The notes under the pieces: generated by a model
Told to the model about the DNA's origin: nothing
Seen by the model: the letters and a program-made list of their open reading frames with translations, nothing else
The model's database searches: none
DNA from: Kiritimatiellales bacterium
Lineage (GTDB): Bacteria > Verrucomicrobiota > Kiritimatiellia > Kiritimatiellales > Tichowtungiaceae
NCBI GenBank assembly: GCA_028692515.1
Contig: JAQUXG010000038.1
Location: 1-10,749, forward strand
Length of the DNA: 10,749 nt
Direction of reading: 5' to 3'
In this document: one piece after another, positions 1-6,918 of the stretch
Numbering within the stretch: the first letter of the stretch is position 1
How the letters are laid out: every line of letters begins with the position of its first letter
Translations under genes and position numbers: made by a program

Positions 1-1002
1 ATCGAATGTTTTTCTCAACTGGCTATCCGCATCGACATCCAGAAAGATAAAACGTCCAGCGCGCAAAAGGTTCTCGCGGGCTCGCTCGGCATTCTTGCGG
101 ACTAACTCATTTTGACTCTTTAGCCCCAATTGGAGGATCGGTTTGGCTTTATCCGGCTGAACATAAAAGCTTCTGTCTTTAGATGCCGAATCAGTCAATT
201 TGGCGAAACACTCGACAACGAGTGCCGGATACTCGTCCAACAGCTTTCGTAGAGTTTCCAGACAAATTGACGTTTTTACATCATCTGCTTTGCTCACATC
301 CAGTGTTCGAGAAAAGGCCTTGAGCCGCCACTCTGCATCCAAACACTCCGCTCCCAGCCAAAAAGTGAACTCTTTCATTTCCGCCGGATTTTTTTGCTCA
401 CAGCGCCAGTCGAAAAACTCAATAACTTTGTCCTTAAGGGCCTCGCCCAACTGCTTTCCGCTGTTTTTTAGATTACGTCCGATGCGATCAAATAAATGAG
501 CCCAGCGTCCATCATCATGTTTTGTCTGCTCATAGAACCGGGCTAAGAGGCTGGCATCCCCCGTCAGCGGGAAAATACCCCACAGATAATAGGTAAAAAG
601 ATGATCACCCAAGGAGTCGACCAGAGTTTTCCATTTATTATTCTCTGCCTTGTCTTGCGGAATATTTTCCAAGGCAAACTCCATGTCGTCTTGAACAACC
701 AAAAAGAGGGGCTTATAGGGTCGGCTATGACGAAGAAAAAGGTCAAATGCTTCCATCCATACCCGCAGATTGCCTTGAGGGAAGAGCCAATCTTTGTGAC
801 GCTTAGCTCAATCGGCATCAAGCGTAAAAATGCGTCCATAGTATAATCCCAGAAGCGCGTGTTCAGGCAGTGTCAATGGTCGCGTTGCCCCCATTCGCTT
901 CTCGAGAATAGGAGTGGCGCTACTCCCACGATATAAAATGGCTTTAAGTTCCGTTATCGGCACACTTTTCTGCCTGTTCTTTATATTTCCTAAGAAGCTC
1001 AC
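1..1002 (-). pseudogene. Decayed C-terminal region of a SIR2-associated DUF4020-like defence protein (partial)
   Basis: On the minus strand one frame stays open from about 1002 to the left edge except for a single TGA at 808-810. After the stop it is open for 269 codons and continues outside the window. The frame reads sensibly on both sides of the stop: upstream LPEHALLGLYYGRIF and TLDAD, downstream AKRHKDWLFPQGNLRVW, YKPLFLVVQDD, HLFTYYLWGIFPLTGD, FDWRCEQKNPAEMKEFTFWL and, near the edge, ARENLLRAGRFIFLDVD. From memory this matches the helical DUF4020 region found C-terminal to SIR2-like domains in bacterial antiphage proteins; I could not search to confirm. No N-terminal SIR2 or NTPase domain is present upstream: the frame closes at 1009-1011 and PIN-like sequence takes over. 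The block is visibly more AT-rich than hisD or mutS, as expected of acquired DNA. The likely reading is a broken remnant of a defence gene. Alternatives are a functional shorter protein starting downstream of the TGA, or a sequencing error. Confidence 0.6.
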
Positions 1003-1147
1003 GCTCCATCACAGCTGGCATAACTAAACGCAAGCTGCCTTTCTTGAATCGTTCCTTTAATGATGAGAAATCCTTTGTATCAAGCCGATACCCTTGCTTC
1101 ACATATACCTGTGTATCAATGTAAAGCGCTGTAGGAACATGTCGCAT
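944..1147 (-). pseudogene. N-terminal fragment of a PIN-domain protein (PIN_12/DUF4935-like)
   Basis: A 67-codon frame starts at ATG 1147, only 3 nt after the hisD stop, with no convincing ribosome-binding site. It begins like a PIN nuclease domain: TALYIDTQVYV with the first acidic metal ligand at Asp11, a predicted helix, then the strand LRLVMPAVMERELLRKYKEQ with the usual Glu near residue 46. PIN domains normally need about 120-150 residues and further acidic residues. This one ends at ADNGT, so it lacks the rest of the active site. Sequence of the DUF4020-like remnant takes over in another frame at about 960; a one-base shift near AAGTGTGCCG would join the two. I infer either a deletion fusing two neighbouring defence genes, or a single gene broken by a frameshift. 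The PIN identity is moderately sure; that it is non-functional is likely. Confidence 0.5.
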
Positions 1148-1150
1148 AGC

Positions 1151-2464
1151 TCAGGTCTTATTTCCAAGCCGAATAGTGGCGGAGCGGGCGTGGGCGTCGA
1201 GGGTTTCGACGCGACCGAAGGCTTCGACAACCGAAACGGTTTCTTCGAGATCTTCTTTGGTGAAGTGAATGAGGCTGATGCGTCGGCGGAAGTCTTCGAC
1301 CGTCAGGCCGGAGAAAAAAGCCGCGGTGCCGCCAGTCGGCAGAACATGGCTCGGCCCGGCGGCGAAGTCGCCGACGGCTTCGGGCGTCCACGGACCCATG
1401 AAAATCGCGCCGGCGGTGTTGATCTTTTCAGCCACCTTTTCGGCATTCTTCACGATCACTTCCATGTGTTCGGGCGCAAAGCGGTTGCAGAGCTCGATGC
1501 CTTTTCCAATGGTTGGAACCACGACCAGAATACAGCCGCGCGCCATCACTTTGGCAACCGGCTCTTTGCGACTGAGCGTTGCCGCCTGCGTTTCAAGTTC
1601 GGCGCGAACGGCCTTGGCCAGTTTTTCGGAGGGGGTAATCAAGAGCGCTTTTTCGGAGCCGGTTCCGTGTTCGGCCTGCGAGAGCAGGTCGGCGGCGACG
1701 TGCGCCGGATTAGCAGAGTCGTCGGCCAGTACGGCAATTTCACTCGGGCCAGCGACCATGTCGAGGGCGACATCGCCGTAAACGAGGCGTTTGGCTGCGG
1801 TAACGTACGGCCCGCCGGGGCCGACAATTTTCTGCACTTTGCCGATGGTTTTCGTGCCGTAAGCCATCGCACCGATGGCTTGAATTCCGCCAATTTTATA
1901 AATTTCGGTTGAGCCCGCCAAATCGAGCGCAAAGAGGATGTAGGGATTCACCGTGCCGTCCGCTCGCGCTGGCGTACAGGCGACACGTTCTTTGACGCCG
2001 GCAACTTCGGCGAGCGTGAGGGTCATGAGTGCGGTGGAAGCAAGCGGCGCGGCACCGCCGGGGATGTAGGCACCGACGCGGTCGAGCGCGACAAATTTTT
2101 CGCCGAGCCAGCCGCCCTGCGGCGCGGGCATGCACCAGTCTTCCCGAAGTCCGGCGATGGCAAATTCGGCAATGCGTTTGTGCGCCTCCTTGGCGGCCTT
2201 TTTAAACGCGGCGTCGACTTCTTTTTTGGCGGCGGCGATTTCGACTTTGGTGACGCGCAGTGTAGCGAGCGTGACCGGCGAGCGGTCGAACTGCCGGGCG
2301 AATTTGACGACGGCGCGATCGCCCTTCTTTTTAATCTCGGAGAGCACGTCGGCGGCGATTTTGTCAGCGCCTTTTTCGACCGGCGGGCGGAGCAGGAAAT
2401 CTTCAATTTTTACGGAGCACCCTTTGGCGCTGTATTTCAGAATGGGAGCATCGGTCTTTTTCAT
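1151..2464 (-). CDS. hisD: Histidinol dehydrogenase
   Basis: A 437-residue protein of normal family length (E. coli about 434). HisD is a cytoplasmic zinc enzyme that oxidises L-histidinol to L-histidine in two NAD-dependent steps, the end of histidine biosynthesis (EC 1.1.1.23). Family motifs appear in order: AYIPGGAAPLAST (132-144), GGIQAIGAMAYGT (192-204), GPGGPYV (215-221), DMVAGPSEIAVLAD (235-248), QAEHG (263-267), RFAPEH (328-333) and GPSHVLPTGGTAA (370-382). The expected zinc and catalytic residues are present: Gln263, His266, Glu332, His333, Asp366 and His425. The start is ATG 2464 with no clear Shine-Dalgarno sequence; a TATAGC box (2476-2481) 11 nt upstream suggests a very short leader. 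No other his gene is in the window, so it is not in a compact his operon here. Codons 316-322 (VPTIGKG) carry one copy of the dispersed TTCCA-N5-TGGAA palindrome. Confidence 0.97.
   Translation of the reverse strand: MKKTDAPILKYSAKGCSVKIEDFLLRPPVEKGADKIAADVLSEIKKKGDRAVVKFARQFDRSPVTLATLRVTKVEIAAAKKEVDAAFKKAAKEAHKRIAEFAIAGLREDWCMPAPQGGWLGEKFVALDRVGAYIPGGAAPLASTALMTLTLAEVAGVKERVACTPARADGTVNPYILFALDLAGSTEIYKIGGIQAIGAMAYGTKTIGKVQKIVGPGGPYVTAAKRLVYGDVALDMVAGPSEIAVLADDSANPAHVAADLLSQAEHGTGSEKALLITPSEKLAKAVRAELETQAATLSRKEPVAKVMARGCILVVVPTIGKGIELCNRFAPEHMEVIVKNAEKVAEKINTAGAIFMGPWTPEAVGDFAAGPSHVLPTGGTAAFFSGLTVEDFRRRISLIHFTKEDLEETVSVVEAFGRVETLDAHARSATIRLGNKT
1504..1518. repeat. Dispersed palindrome TTCCA-N5-TGGAA, copy 1
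   Basis: TTCCA ATGGT TGGAA inside hisD. On the coding strand it reads as Pro-Thr-Ile-Gly and is followed by an A-rich tail. It sits in a segment between the nucleotide-binding core and the APEH motif. Confidence 0.7.
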
Positions 2465-2532
2465 GCGACTAGGTTGCTATACAGTGCTTCGCATCGCAAG
2501 AGCAGAATGATTCCGCTCAACGATCGACCTCC

Positions 2533-2548
2533 CTGTGTCGTCACACAG
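2533..2548. promoter_or_regulatory. Possible operator palindrome upstream of hisD
   Basis: CTGTGT-CGTC-ACACAG is a perfect inverted repeat with 6-bp arms, about 70-85 nt upstream of the hisD start. It could bind a dimeric regulator or form a small hairpin. There is no second copy in the window and no regulator gene nearby, so its role is unknown. Confidence 0.3.
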
Positions 2549-2554
2549 TGGATT

Positions 2555-2569
2555 TTCCAATGTCTGGAA
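2555..2569. repeat. Dispersed palindrome TTCCA-N5-TGGAA, copy 2
   Basis: TTCCA ATGTC TGGAA in the spacer between the UDP-glucuronate decarboxylase gene and hisD, extending to TTTT/AAAA on both sides (2553-2571). This 19-mer is the exact reverse complement of the one at 7791-7809 upstream of mutS. Confidence 0.75.
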
Positions 2570-2581
2570 AAATTCTGAAAT

Positions 2582-2594
2582 CCGGCCACGCCGG
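2582..2594 (-). terminator. Weak candidate terminator after the UDP-glucuronate decarboxylase gene
   Basis: Read on the minus strand about 22 nt after the stop codon, CCGGC-GTG-GCCGG forms a 5-bp GC stem with a 3-nt loop. A T-rich stretch (ATTTCAGAATTTTT) follows, but the T-run begins some 9 nt after the stem, so an intrinsic terminator is only possible. It lies between palindrome copies 2 and 3. Confidence 0.3.
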
Positions 2595-2609
2595 TTCCAG
2601 CCATTGGAA
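2595..2609. repeat. Dispersed palindrome TTCCA-N5-TGGAA, copy 3
   Basis: TTCCA GCCAT TGGAA, 8 nt beyond the stop codon of the UDP-glucuronate decarboxylase gene and 40 bp from copy 2. Confidence 0.7.
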
Positions 2610-2616
2610 ACTGCGA

Positions 2617-3567
2617 TTATGCGTACTGTTTGAAGTATTTGATGGTGTGCTTGAGGCCTTCTTCGAGCGGCACTTTCGGTTCCCATCCCAGTTTTTCTTT
2701 GGCAACGGTGATATTCGGCTGGCGCTGTTTCGGGTCATCAGACGGAAGCGGCTCGAAAATCAGTTCGGATTTGGAGCCGGTCAGTTTGATGACCGTTTCA
2801 GCCAATTCAAGCATGGTGAATTCACCGGGGTTGCCAAGGTTGACCGGGCCGGTAACGTCGTCGGGCGAGTCCATCAGCTTGAGGAAACCTGCGATCAGAT
2901 CGCTGACGTAGCAGAAGGAGCGGGTCTGCTGGCCGGAGCCGTAAATGGTGATCGGCTCACCGCGCAGCGCCTGCATGATGAAGTTGCTGACGACGCGGCC
3001 GTCGTGCGGGTGCATGTTCGGGCCATAGGTGTTGAAGATGCGGGCGACTTTGATTTGCACGTTGTTCTGGCGGTAATAGTCGAAGAAGAGCGTTTCGGCG
3101 CAGCGTTTGCCTTCGTCGTAGCAGGAGCGCGTTCCGATGGGGTTGACGCGGCCCCAGTAGGTTTCCGGCTGCGGGTGGACTTCCGGGTCGCCATACACTT
3201 CGCTGGTGGAGGCCTGGAAAATTTTTGCGCCGACGCGTTTAGCGAGGCCAAGCATGTTGATGGCCCCGATGACGCTGGTTTTGGTGGTCTGCACCGGGTC
3301 GTGCTGGTAGTGAGGCGGAGAGGCCGGACAGGCCAGATTGAAAATTTCGTCCACTTCAACAAAAAGCGGGAAGGTGATGTCGTGCCGCAGGATTTCAAAG
3401 CGAGAGTTATCAAGCAGGTGCGCCACGTTACCGCGCTGGCCGGTGAAAAAATTGTCCGCACAAACAACGGCGTAGTCACGTTTCAGCAGGGCTTCGCATA
3501 GATGGGATCCGAGAAATCCAGCGCCGCCCGTGACCAGAACCCGTTTATTGAAGTGGTATTTCTTCAT
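2617..3567 (-). CDS. UDP-glucuronate decarboxylase (UDP-xylose synthase)
   Basis: A 316-residue soluble extended-SDR enzyme. It should convert UDP-glucuronate to UDP-xylose with bound NAD (EC 4.1.1.35), supplying a pentose donor for surface polysaccharide. Visible features are the Rossmann loop GGAGFLG (14-20), the UXS signature [21 protein letters not shown] (78-98, in two adjoining pieces), the catalytic [15 protein letters not shown] stretch (121-135), the Tyr150-x3-Lys154 pair within RSCYDEGKR, and the nucleotide-sugar segment [10 protein letters not shown]. These distinguish UXS from UDP-glucose 4-epimerase and dTDP-glucose dehydratase. It lacks the N-terminal membrane anchor of eukaryotic UXS, as is usual in bacteria. 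The start is ATG 3567, with AGAGGA about 11 nt upstream as a plausible ribosome-binding site. It diverges from maf across 53 bp. No UDP-glucose dehydrogenase gene is seen beside it. Confidence 0.94.
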   Translation of the reverse strand: MKKYHFNKRVLVTGGAGFLGSHLCEALLKRDYAVVCADNFFTGQRGNVAHLLDNSRFEILRHDITFPLFVEVDEIFNLACPASPPHYQHDPVQTTKTSVIGAINMLGLAKRVGAKIFQASTSEVYGDPEVHPQPETYWGRVNPIGTRSCYDEGKRCAETLFFDYYRQNNVQIKVARIFNTYGPNMHPHDGRVVSNFIMQALRGEPITIYGSGQQTRSFCYVSDLIAGFLKLMDSPDDVTGPVNLGNPGEFTMLELAETVIKLTGSKSELIFEPLPSDDPKQRQPNITVAKEKLGWEPKVPLEEGLKHTIKYFKQYA

Positions 3568-3603
3568 GCTTTGTTTATCCTCTGCTTTTTAAAACCTGCG
3601 TGA

Positions 3604-3612
3604 TGCTATCTT
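3604..3612 (+). promoter_or_regulatory. Extended -10 promoter of maf, nearly leaderless
   Basis: TGCTATCTT is an extended -10 box (TGC plus TATCTT) ending 8 nt before ATG 3621. Transcription would start at or just before the ATG, so the mRNA would be leaderless. I see no good -35 box at 16-18 bp. mutS has the same arrangement. The neighbouring palindrome copy 4 shares its last base and covers the start codon. Confidence 0.5.
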
Positions 3613-3626
3613 TCCACCCTATGGAA
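3612..3626. repeat. Dispersed palindrome TTCCA-N5-TGGAA, copy 4
   Basis: TTCCA CCCTA TGGAA overlaps the maf start codon (ATG 3621-3623). A protein bound here would cover the predicted transcription and translation start of maf. Confidence 0.65.
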
Positions 3627-4181
3627 ACCAACCAAAAACTGATTCTCGCCAGCACTTCGCCCAGGCGCGCCGAACTGCTCACCAGTGCGGGGCTTGTCTT
3701 CGCGGTGCAACCTCCGAATGCCGATGAAAAACTGCATGCCGGAGAAACGCCGGTGGAGTATGCCGTACGCACAGCGCGCGAAAAAGCGGAGAGTCTTCCG
3801 ATTGATTCCGGATCTGTTGTAATCGGCGCGGACACGGTGGTCGCCGCTGAAGGACACATTCTCGGCAAACCGGCGGATGCGGAAGATGCAACCGCCATGC
3901 TCCGCCTTCTTTCCGGCAAGCTTCACGAGGTTGTCACGGGGGTTTGTTTAAGGTCTTCTGAAAAGACCGTCTGTTTCCATGTGGCGACAGCGGTGCTGTT
4001 CCGTGATCTTTCCGATACGGAAATCTCGGCCTACGTTGCGACCGGCGACCCGCTGGATAAAGCGGGTGCTTATGCGATTCAAAACGGAGCGGCGGGCATG
4101 GTGCGGCGCATCGACGGCTCCTACTCGAACGTGGTCGGCCTGCCGCTCTGTGAGGTCATCGAAGCACTGGAGAATTTCTGA
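3621..4181 (+). CDS. maf: Maf-family nucleoside triphosphate pyrophosphatase
   Basis: A 186-residue protein, normal for the family. Maf proteins of the YhdE type hydrolyse dTTP/UTP and modified nucleotides to monophosphates and pyrophosphate, and have been linked to septum inhibition. Visible motifs are the substrate loop ASTSPRR (10-16), GADTVV with the catalytic Asp71 (69-74), LGKP (81-84), the TGV strand, DKAGAYAIQ (146-154) and GSYSNVVGLPL (166-176). Together they favour the dTTPase/UTPase class over the YceF class. Upstream in-frame GTG 3600 and ATG 3603 exist, but I chose ATG 3621: it opens METNQKLILAS as in homologues, and the extended -10 box overlaps the longer forms. The gene overlaps rsmI by one base (TGATG), so the two are probably co-transcribed and translationally coupled. 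Confidence 0.94.
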   Translation: METNQKLILASTSPRRAELLTSAGLVFAVQPPNADEKLHAGETPVEYAVRTAREKAESLPIDSGSVVIGADTVVAAEGHILGKPADAEDATAMLRLLSGKLHEVVTGVCLRSSEKTVCFHVATAVLFRDLSDTEISAYVATGDPLDKAGAYAIQNGAAGMVRRIDGSYSNVVGLPLCEVIEALENF

Positions 4182-4858
4182 TGGATGCGGGACTTTATAT
4201 CGTGGGCACACCGATCGGACACCTCGGCGACATGACCGCGCGCGGCATTGAAACACTCAAAGAGTCCTCGCTGATCCTCGCGGAGGACACGCGTACGACA
4301 CGCAATCTGTTAAATCATTTTGAGATTAAAACGCATTGCATCAGTTGCCATAAATTCAACGAAGCACAACGGTGCGACGAGATTATCGCCCGCATCCGTA
4401 ACGGCGAAGCAGTGGCGATGGTGACGGACTCGGGGATGCCCTGTATTTCCGACCCCGGCGCGCGCGTCGTCGGGGCCTGCCGTGCGGCAGGCGTCATGAT
4501 TACCTCCGCCCCGGGTCCGACTGCAGTCACGACCGCACTGGCGCTGAGCGGTTTCGGCGGACACGGGTTTCTCTTTGCCGGGTTTCTCGCGCGCAAGAGC
4601 GGCGCGCGGCGCCGGACGCTCGAACAGTGCGCCGCCCTGCCCGTGCCGGTGATTCTATACGAATCGCCCTACCGCCTGTTGAAACTGCTCGAAGAAATCG
4701 AAGCCGTTATGGGCGCAACGCGACGCGTTTTTGTGGCGCGCGAGCTGACAAAAAAATTCGAGGAACTGCTCAGCGGAACACCGGTAGAGATCCGGCAACA
4801 GTTCGGCGAACGTACCGTCAAGGGGGAGTGCGTTGTGATTGTTGATTCCGCCGGATAA
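4181..4858 (+). CDS. rsmI: 16S rRNA (cytidine(1402)-2'-O)-methyltransferase
   Basis: A 225-residue SAM-dependent tetrapyrrole-methylase-fold enzyme that 2'-O-methylates C1402 in the ribosomal P site, aiding decoding fidelity. Family motifs are IVGTPIGHLGDMT (7-19), LAEDTRTTRNLLNHF (33-47), TDSGMPCISDPGARV (82-96), SAPGPTAVTTALALSG (109-124), FAGFLARKSGARR (132-144) and LYESPYRL. Most family members read TDAGTPGISDPG, so Ser84, Met86 and Cys88 are mildly unusual. The protein is at the short end: it ends soon after GECVVIV and lacks the C-terminal helical extension of E. coli RsmI. Its ATG shares a base with the maf stop codon, so translation probably depends on termination of maf. No strong terminator follows. 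Confidence 0.95.
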   Translation: MDAGLYIVGTPIGHLGDMTARGIETLKESSLILAEDTRTTRNLLNHFEIKTHCISCHKFNEAQRCDEIIARIRNGEAVAMVTDSGMPCISDPGARVVGACRAAGVMITSAPGPTAVTTALALSGFGGHGFLFAGFLARKSGARRRTLEQCAALPVPVILYESPYRLLKLLEEIEAVMGATRRVFVARELTKKFEELLSGTPVEIRQQFGERTVKGECVVIVDSAG

Positions 4859-4876
4859 GGTTTTACATCTTATCAT

Positions 4877-4905
4877 TTGCACTGCTCTGGGGTGCCGACT
4901 AGACT
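4877..4905 (+). promoter_or_regulatory. Sigma70-like promoter for the STAS-phosphatase pair
   Basis: TTGCAC (4877-4882) and TAGACT (4900-4905) are separated by exactly 17 bp. Transcription would start near 4912, giving a leader of roughly 26 nt that contains TAGGGG (4921-4926) ahead of ATG 4938. The octamer ACTAGACT recurs at 10369-10376 before the last gene. Confidence 0.6.
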
Positions 4906-4937
4906 TTGGATGTTTAGAAATAGGGGTTTTTTGATTT

Positions 4938-5459
4938 ATGCAGGAAATGGAACAAAACAAAGACGATTTGCAGGCTGCCATTGCCGGCGACAAAATTTTC
5001 ATCCGGGTGACCGGACGCGGTTCCTTCAGGGTCAGCGCCACGCTGAAGCAGTTTATTGCCGAGATGATCTCGAAACAGACCATCTCCGCCGTAGTACTTG
5101 ATCTGGCCGATTGTATCGGCATGGACAGTACCTTTATGGGCGTGCTCGCCGGACTCTCCGGGCGTCTGAAGCTGACGGGACAGGCTCTGGAACTGATCAA
5201 CCTTTCTGAAAAAAACGAGAACCTGCTGGCCACGCTGGGCGTTGATCAAGTCATCACCCACTACAGCCACAGCCACGGACACTCCCTGCCCGAACAATCT
5301 GCGGAGTCGCTTCCCACCGCCGCGGCCACCAAAAAAGATCTGGCCGAAACCGCCTTGCAGGCCCACGAAACGCTGGTTGAACTCAGCGAGGAAAACCGCC
5401 CGCGGTTTAAACGGGTTATTGAATATTTGAAGGTGGATGTAGACCGACTGAATAGATAA
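4938..5459 (+). CDS. STAS-domain anti-sigma factor antagonist-like protein
   Basis: A 173-residue cytoplasmic protein. Residues about 15-110 form a STAS domain: GDKIFIRVTGRGSF, then VVLDLADCIGMDSTFMGVLAGL, where Ser64 after Met-Asp is in the position phosphorylated in SpoIIAA/RsbV antagonists, and LINLSEKNENLLATLGVDQVI. The last ~55 residues (DLAETALQAHETLVELSEE onward) are a predicted helical extension beyond the minimal ~110-residue antagonist. In known systems an unphosphorylated antagonist binds a kinase/anti-sigma partner and releases its target; the phosphatase encoded 4 nt downstream should dephosphorylate Ser64. The likely start is ATG 4938, with TAGGGG 11 nt upstream; in-frame ATG 4947 is an alternative. 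No kinase or sigma factor lies in the window, so the final target is unknown. Confidence 0.85.
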   Translation: MQEMEQNKDDLQAAIAGDKIFIRVTGRGSFRVSATLKQFIAEMISKQTISAVVLDLADCIGMDSTFMGVLAGLSGRLKLTGQALELINLSEKNENLLATLGVDQVITHYSHSHGHSLPEQSAESLPTAAATKKDLAETALQAHETLVELSEENRPRFKRVIEYLKVDVDRLNR

Positions 5460-5463
5460 ATCT

Positions 5464-6918
5464 ATGGAATCATCCATTCCAATCTGGCTTGTTGAACTGC
5501 TGATTTTTCTTTTTGGCGCACTGCTGTCCGCCGTGATCTGCCGGATACTGTGCAGAAGCCGGAAAACCCGGAAAAAGAATATGGAGCTCCGGCAGGAGCG
5601 CGAAATCATCTTCGATTTCATCCATAACATCGGCGAGGTTTTTGCCAACGCCGAGGAGATCAACATTGAATCCCTGCTCAAGCGGATTCTTTTCTTCGCA
5701 ACCAAGACGGGCAAATCCGCTTCCGGAGTTATTTACCTCTACAACGAAGATCGCACCCGGCTCTTCGCCCGCGCCGTCTCCGGAATTTTTCCCCCGCTTT
5801 ACGATGTCGAACAGGTGCACACCGAGCAGCTTCTTGCCAAATCCCAGCACCTTGAAACGCTGGTTAAAACCCGCCCGGTCGACAACGGAGAAGGTCTGAT
5901 CGGGACTTCCGCCGCCGTCGGAAGCGGCATTGTCATCGAAGACGCGGAGCTGGATGCGCGCGTTCCGGTCTATCATGACGCTTTTCTCCGGATTCATTCG
6001 CTACTGATCGTTCCGATGCGTTTTGGGAACGAAGTCCTTGGCGTCATCGCGCTGGCCAACCGAACCGATGGACAGCCCTTTACCGCCGGAAACCTTAATC
6101 TTCTTCAGGCGATGGCGGATCAAGCCTCCGTGCCGGTTCACTACGCCGGACTTAAAGCCGATCTGGATCGCAAGCGTCAGCTTGACCGCGACATGCAAAC
6201 CGCGCAACAGATTCAGATGTCACTCCTCCCGCTGGAGCTGCCCGAAAGCGAAGGCGTCCGGATCGCCGCCAGCAATCTGCCCGCATTCAATATCGGCGGC
6301 GACTACTACGACGTGATTCAGATCGACAGCGAACACCTTGGAATCGCCATCGCCGATGTCTCCGGCAAAGGGATCGGCGGCGCGATGATGATGGCGGTCT
6401 GTCAGGGCGTTCTACGAGCCCGCGCGCCGCAGGAGCAAAGTCCCGCACGCATGCTCTCGGAACTCAACCGTGTCTTGAGTGCCAACCTCGCCGAAGACAT
6501 GTTTATCACCATGCTTTATATGGTCTTCAACACCCGCACCCGCGAACTCAAGTTTGCACGCGCCGGCCACGAACGCCCGCTACTCAAGCGCCCCGGCGCC
6601 AAATCATCCGAAGCGCTTGATGCGGCCGGTATCGCCATTGGTCTGGCTGATGAGAAAATTTTTGACAGCGCCATTCAGGATGCCTCGGTGCAACTCTCTT
6701 CCGGGGATGTTGTTGTCATCTACACCGACGGGGTCACCGAAGCCCTTAATGACAAAAACGAGGAGTGGGGATCCGACCGTCTTCTGCAGGCCATCGATGA
6801 TAAGTCGGCATCCGGCGTTGACGAGCTGATTCAAACCGTCCGCACCCGGCTGGCGCGGCATATCGGTGCGCAACCGCAATACGACGATATCACCCTGCTC
6901 GCGTTAAAGGTCGATTAA
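5464..6918 (+). CDS. Membrane-anchored GAF-PP2C (SpoIIE/RsbU-type) serine phosphatase
   Basis: 484 residues. An N-terminal membrane segment (about 6-29, IWLVELLIFLFGALLSAVIC) is followed by basic RSRKTRKK, which places the rest in the cytoplasm. A GAF-like sensor domain spans about 45-225 (SGVIYLYNEDRT, GEGLIGTSAAVGSG, LLIVPMRFGNEVLGVIALANR). The linker DMQTAQQIQMSLLP (243-256) is typical of RsbU-like phosphatases. The PP2C domain keeps its metal ligands: GGDYYD (278-283), ADVSGKGIGGAMM (297-309), YTDGVTEA (420-427, Asp422) and YDDITLL (473-479). It should dephosphorylate the adjacent STAS protein in response to a ligand or state sensed by GAF. It begins 4 nt after the STAS stop without a strong ribosome-binding site, suggesting coupling. 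Its stop overlaps the convergent gene by 4 bp. Confidence 0.93.
   Translation: MESSIPIWLVELLIFLFGALLSAVICRILCRSRKTRKKNMELRQEREIIFDFIHNIGEVFANAEEINIESLLKRILFFATKTGKSASGVIYLYNEDRTRLFARAVSGIFPPLYDVEQVHTEQLLAKSQHLETLVKTRPVDNGEGLIGTSAAVGSGIVIEDAELDARVPVYHDAFLRIHSLLIVPMRFGNEVLGVIALANRTDGQPFTAGNLNLLQAMADQASVPVHYAGLKADLDRKRQLDRDMQTAQQIQMSLLPLELPESEGVRIAASNLPAFNIGGDYYDVIQIDSEHLGIAIADVSGKGIGGAMMMAVCQGVLRARAPQEQSPARMLSELNRVLSANLAEDMFITMLYMVFNTRTRELKFARAGHERPLLKRPGAKSSEALDAAGIAIGLADEKIFDSAIQDASVQLSSGDVVVIYTDGVTEALNDKNEEWGSDRLLQAIDDKSASGVDELIQTVRTRLARHIGAQPQYDDITLLALKVD

Noticed and set aside
663..681. TTTTCCAAGGCAAACTCCA in the decayed region as a degenerate palindrome copy
   Set aside because: Only one half-site is intact; the other arm does not match TGGAA.
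1094..1912. Long plus-strand reading frame opposite hisD
   Set aside because: Antisense shadow of a clear hisD; its composition (rich in Gly, Phe, Asn, Arg) follows from the codon bias of the opposite strand and it matches no family.
2548..3501. 317-codon plus-strand frame opposite the UDP-glucuronate decarboxylase gene
   Set aside because: Mirrors a fully conserved UXS gene, has no plausible ribosome-binding site, and starts inside the palindrome region.
4854..4874. Inverted repeat GATAAG-N9-CTTATC at the end of rsmI as a terminator
   Set aside because: The stem is short and AT-rich, includes the rsmI stop codon, and is not followed by a T-run; the next bases are the -35 box of the downstream promoter.
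5464..5482. TGGAATCATCCATTCCA near the start of the phosphatase gene as another palindrome copy
   Set aside because: The half-sites are in the opposite order (TGGAA...TTCCA) with a 7-bp spacer, so it is not the same motif.
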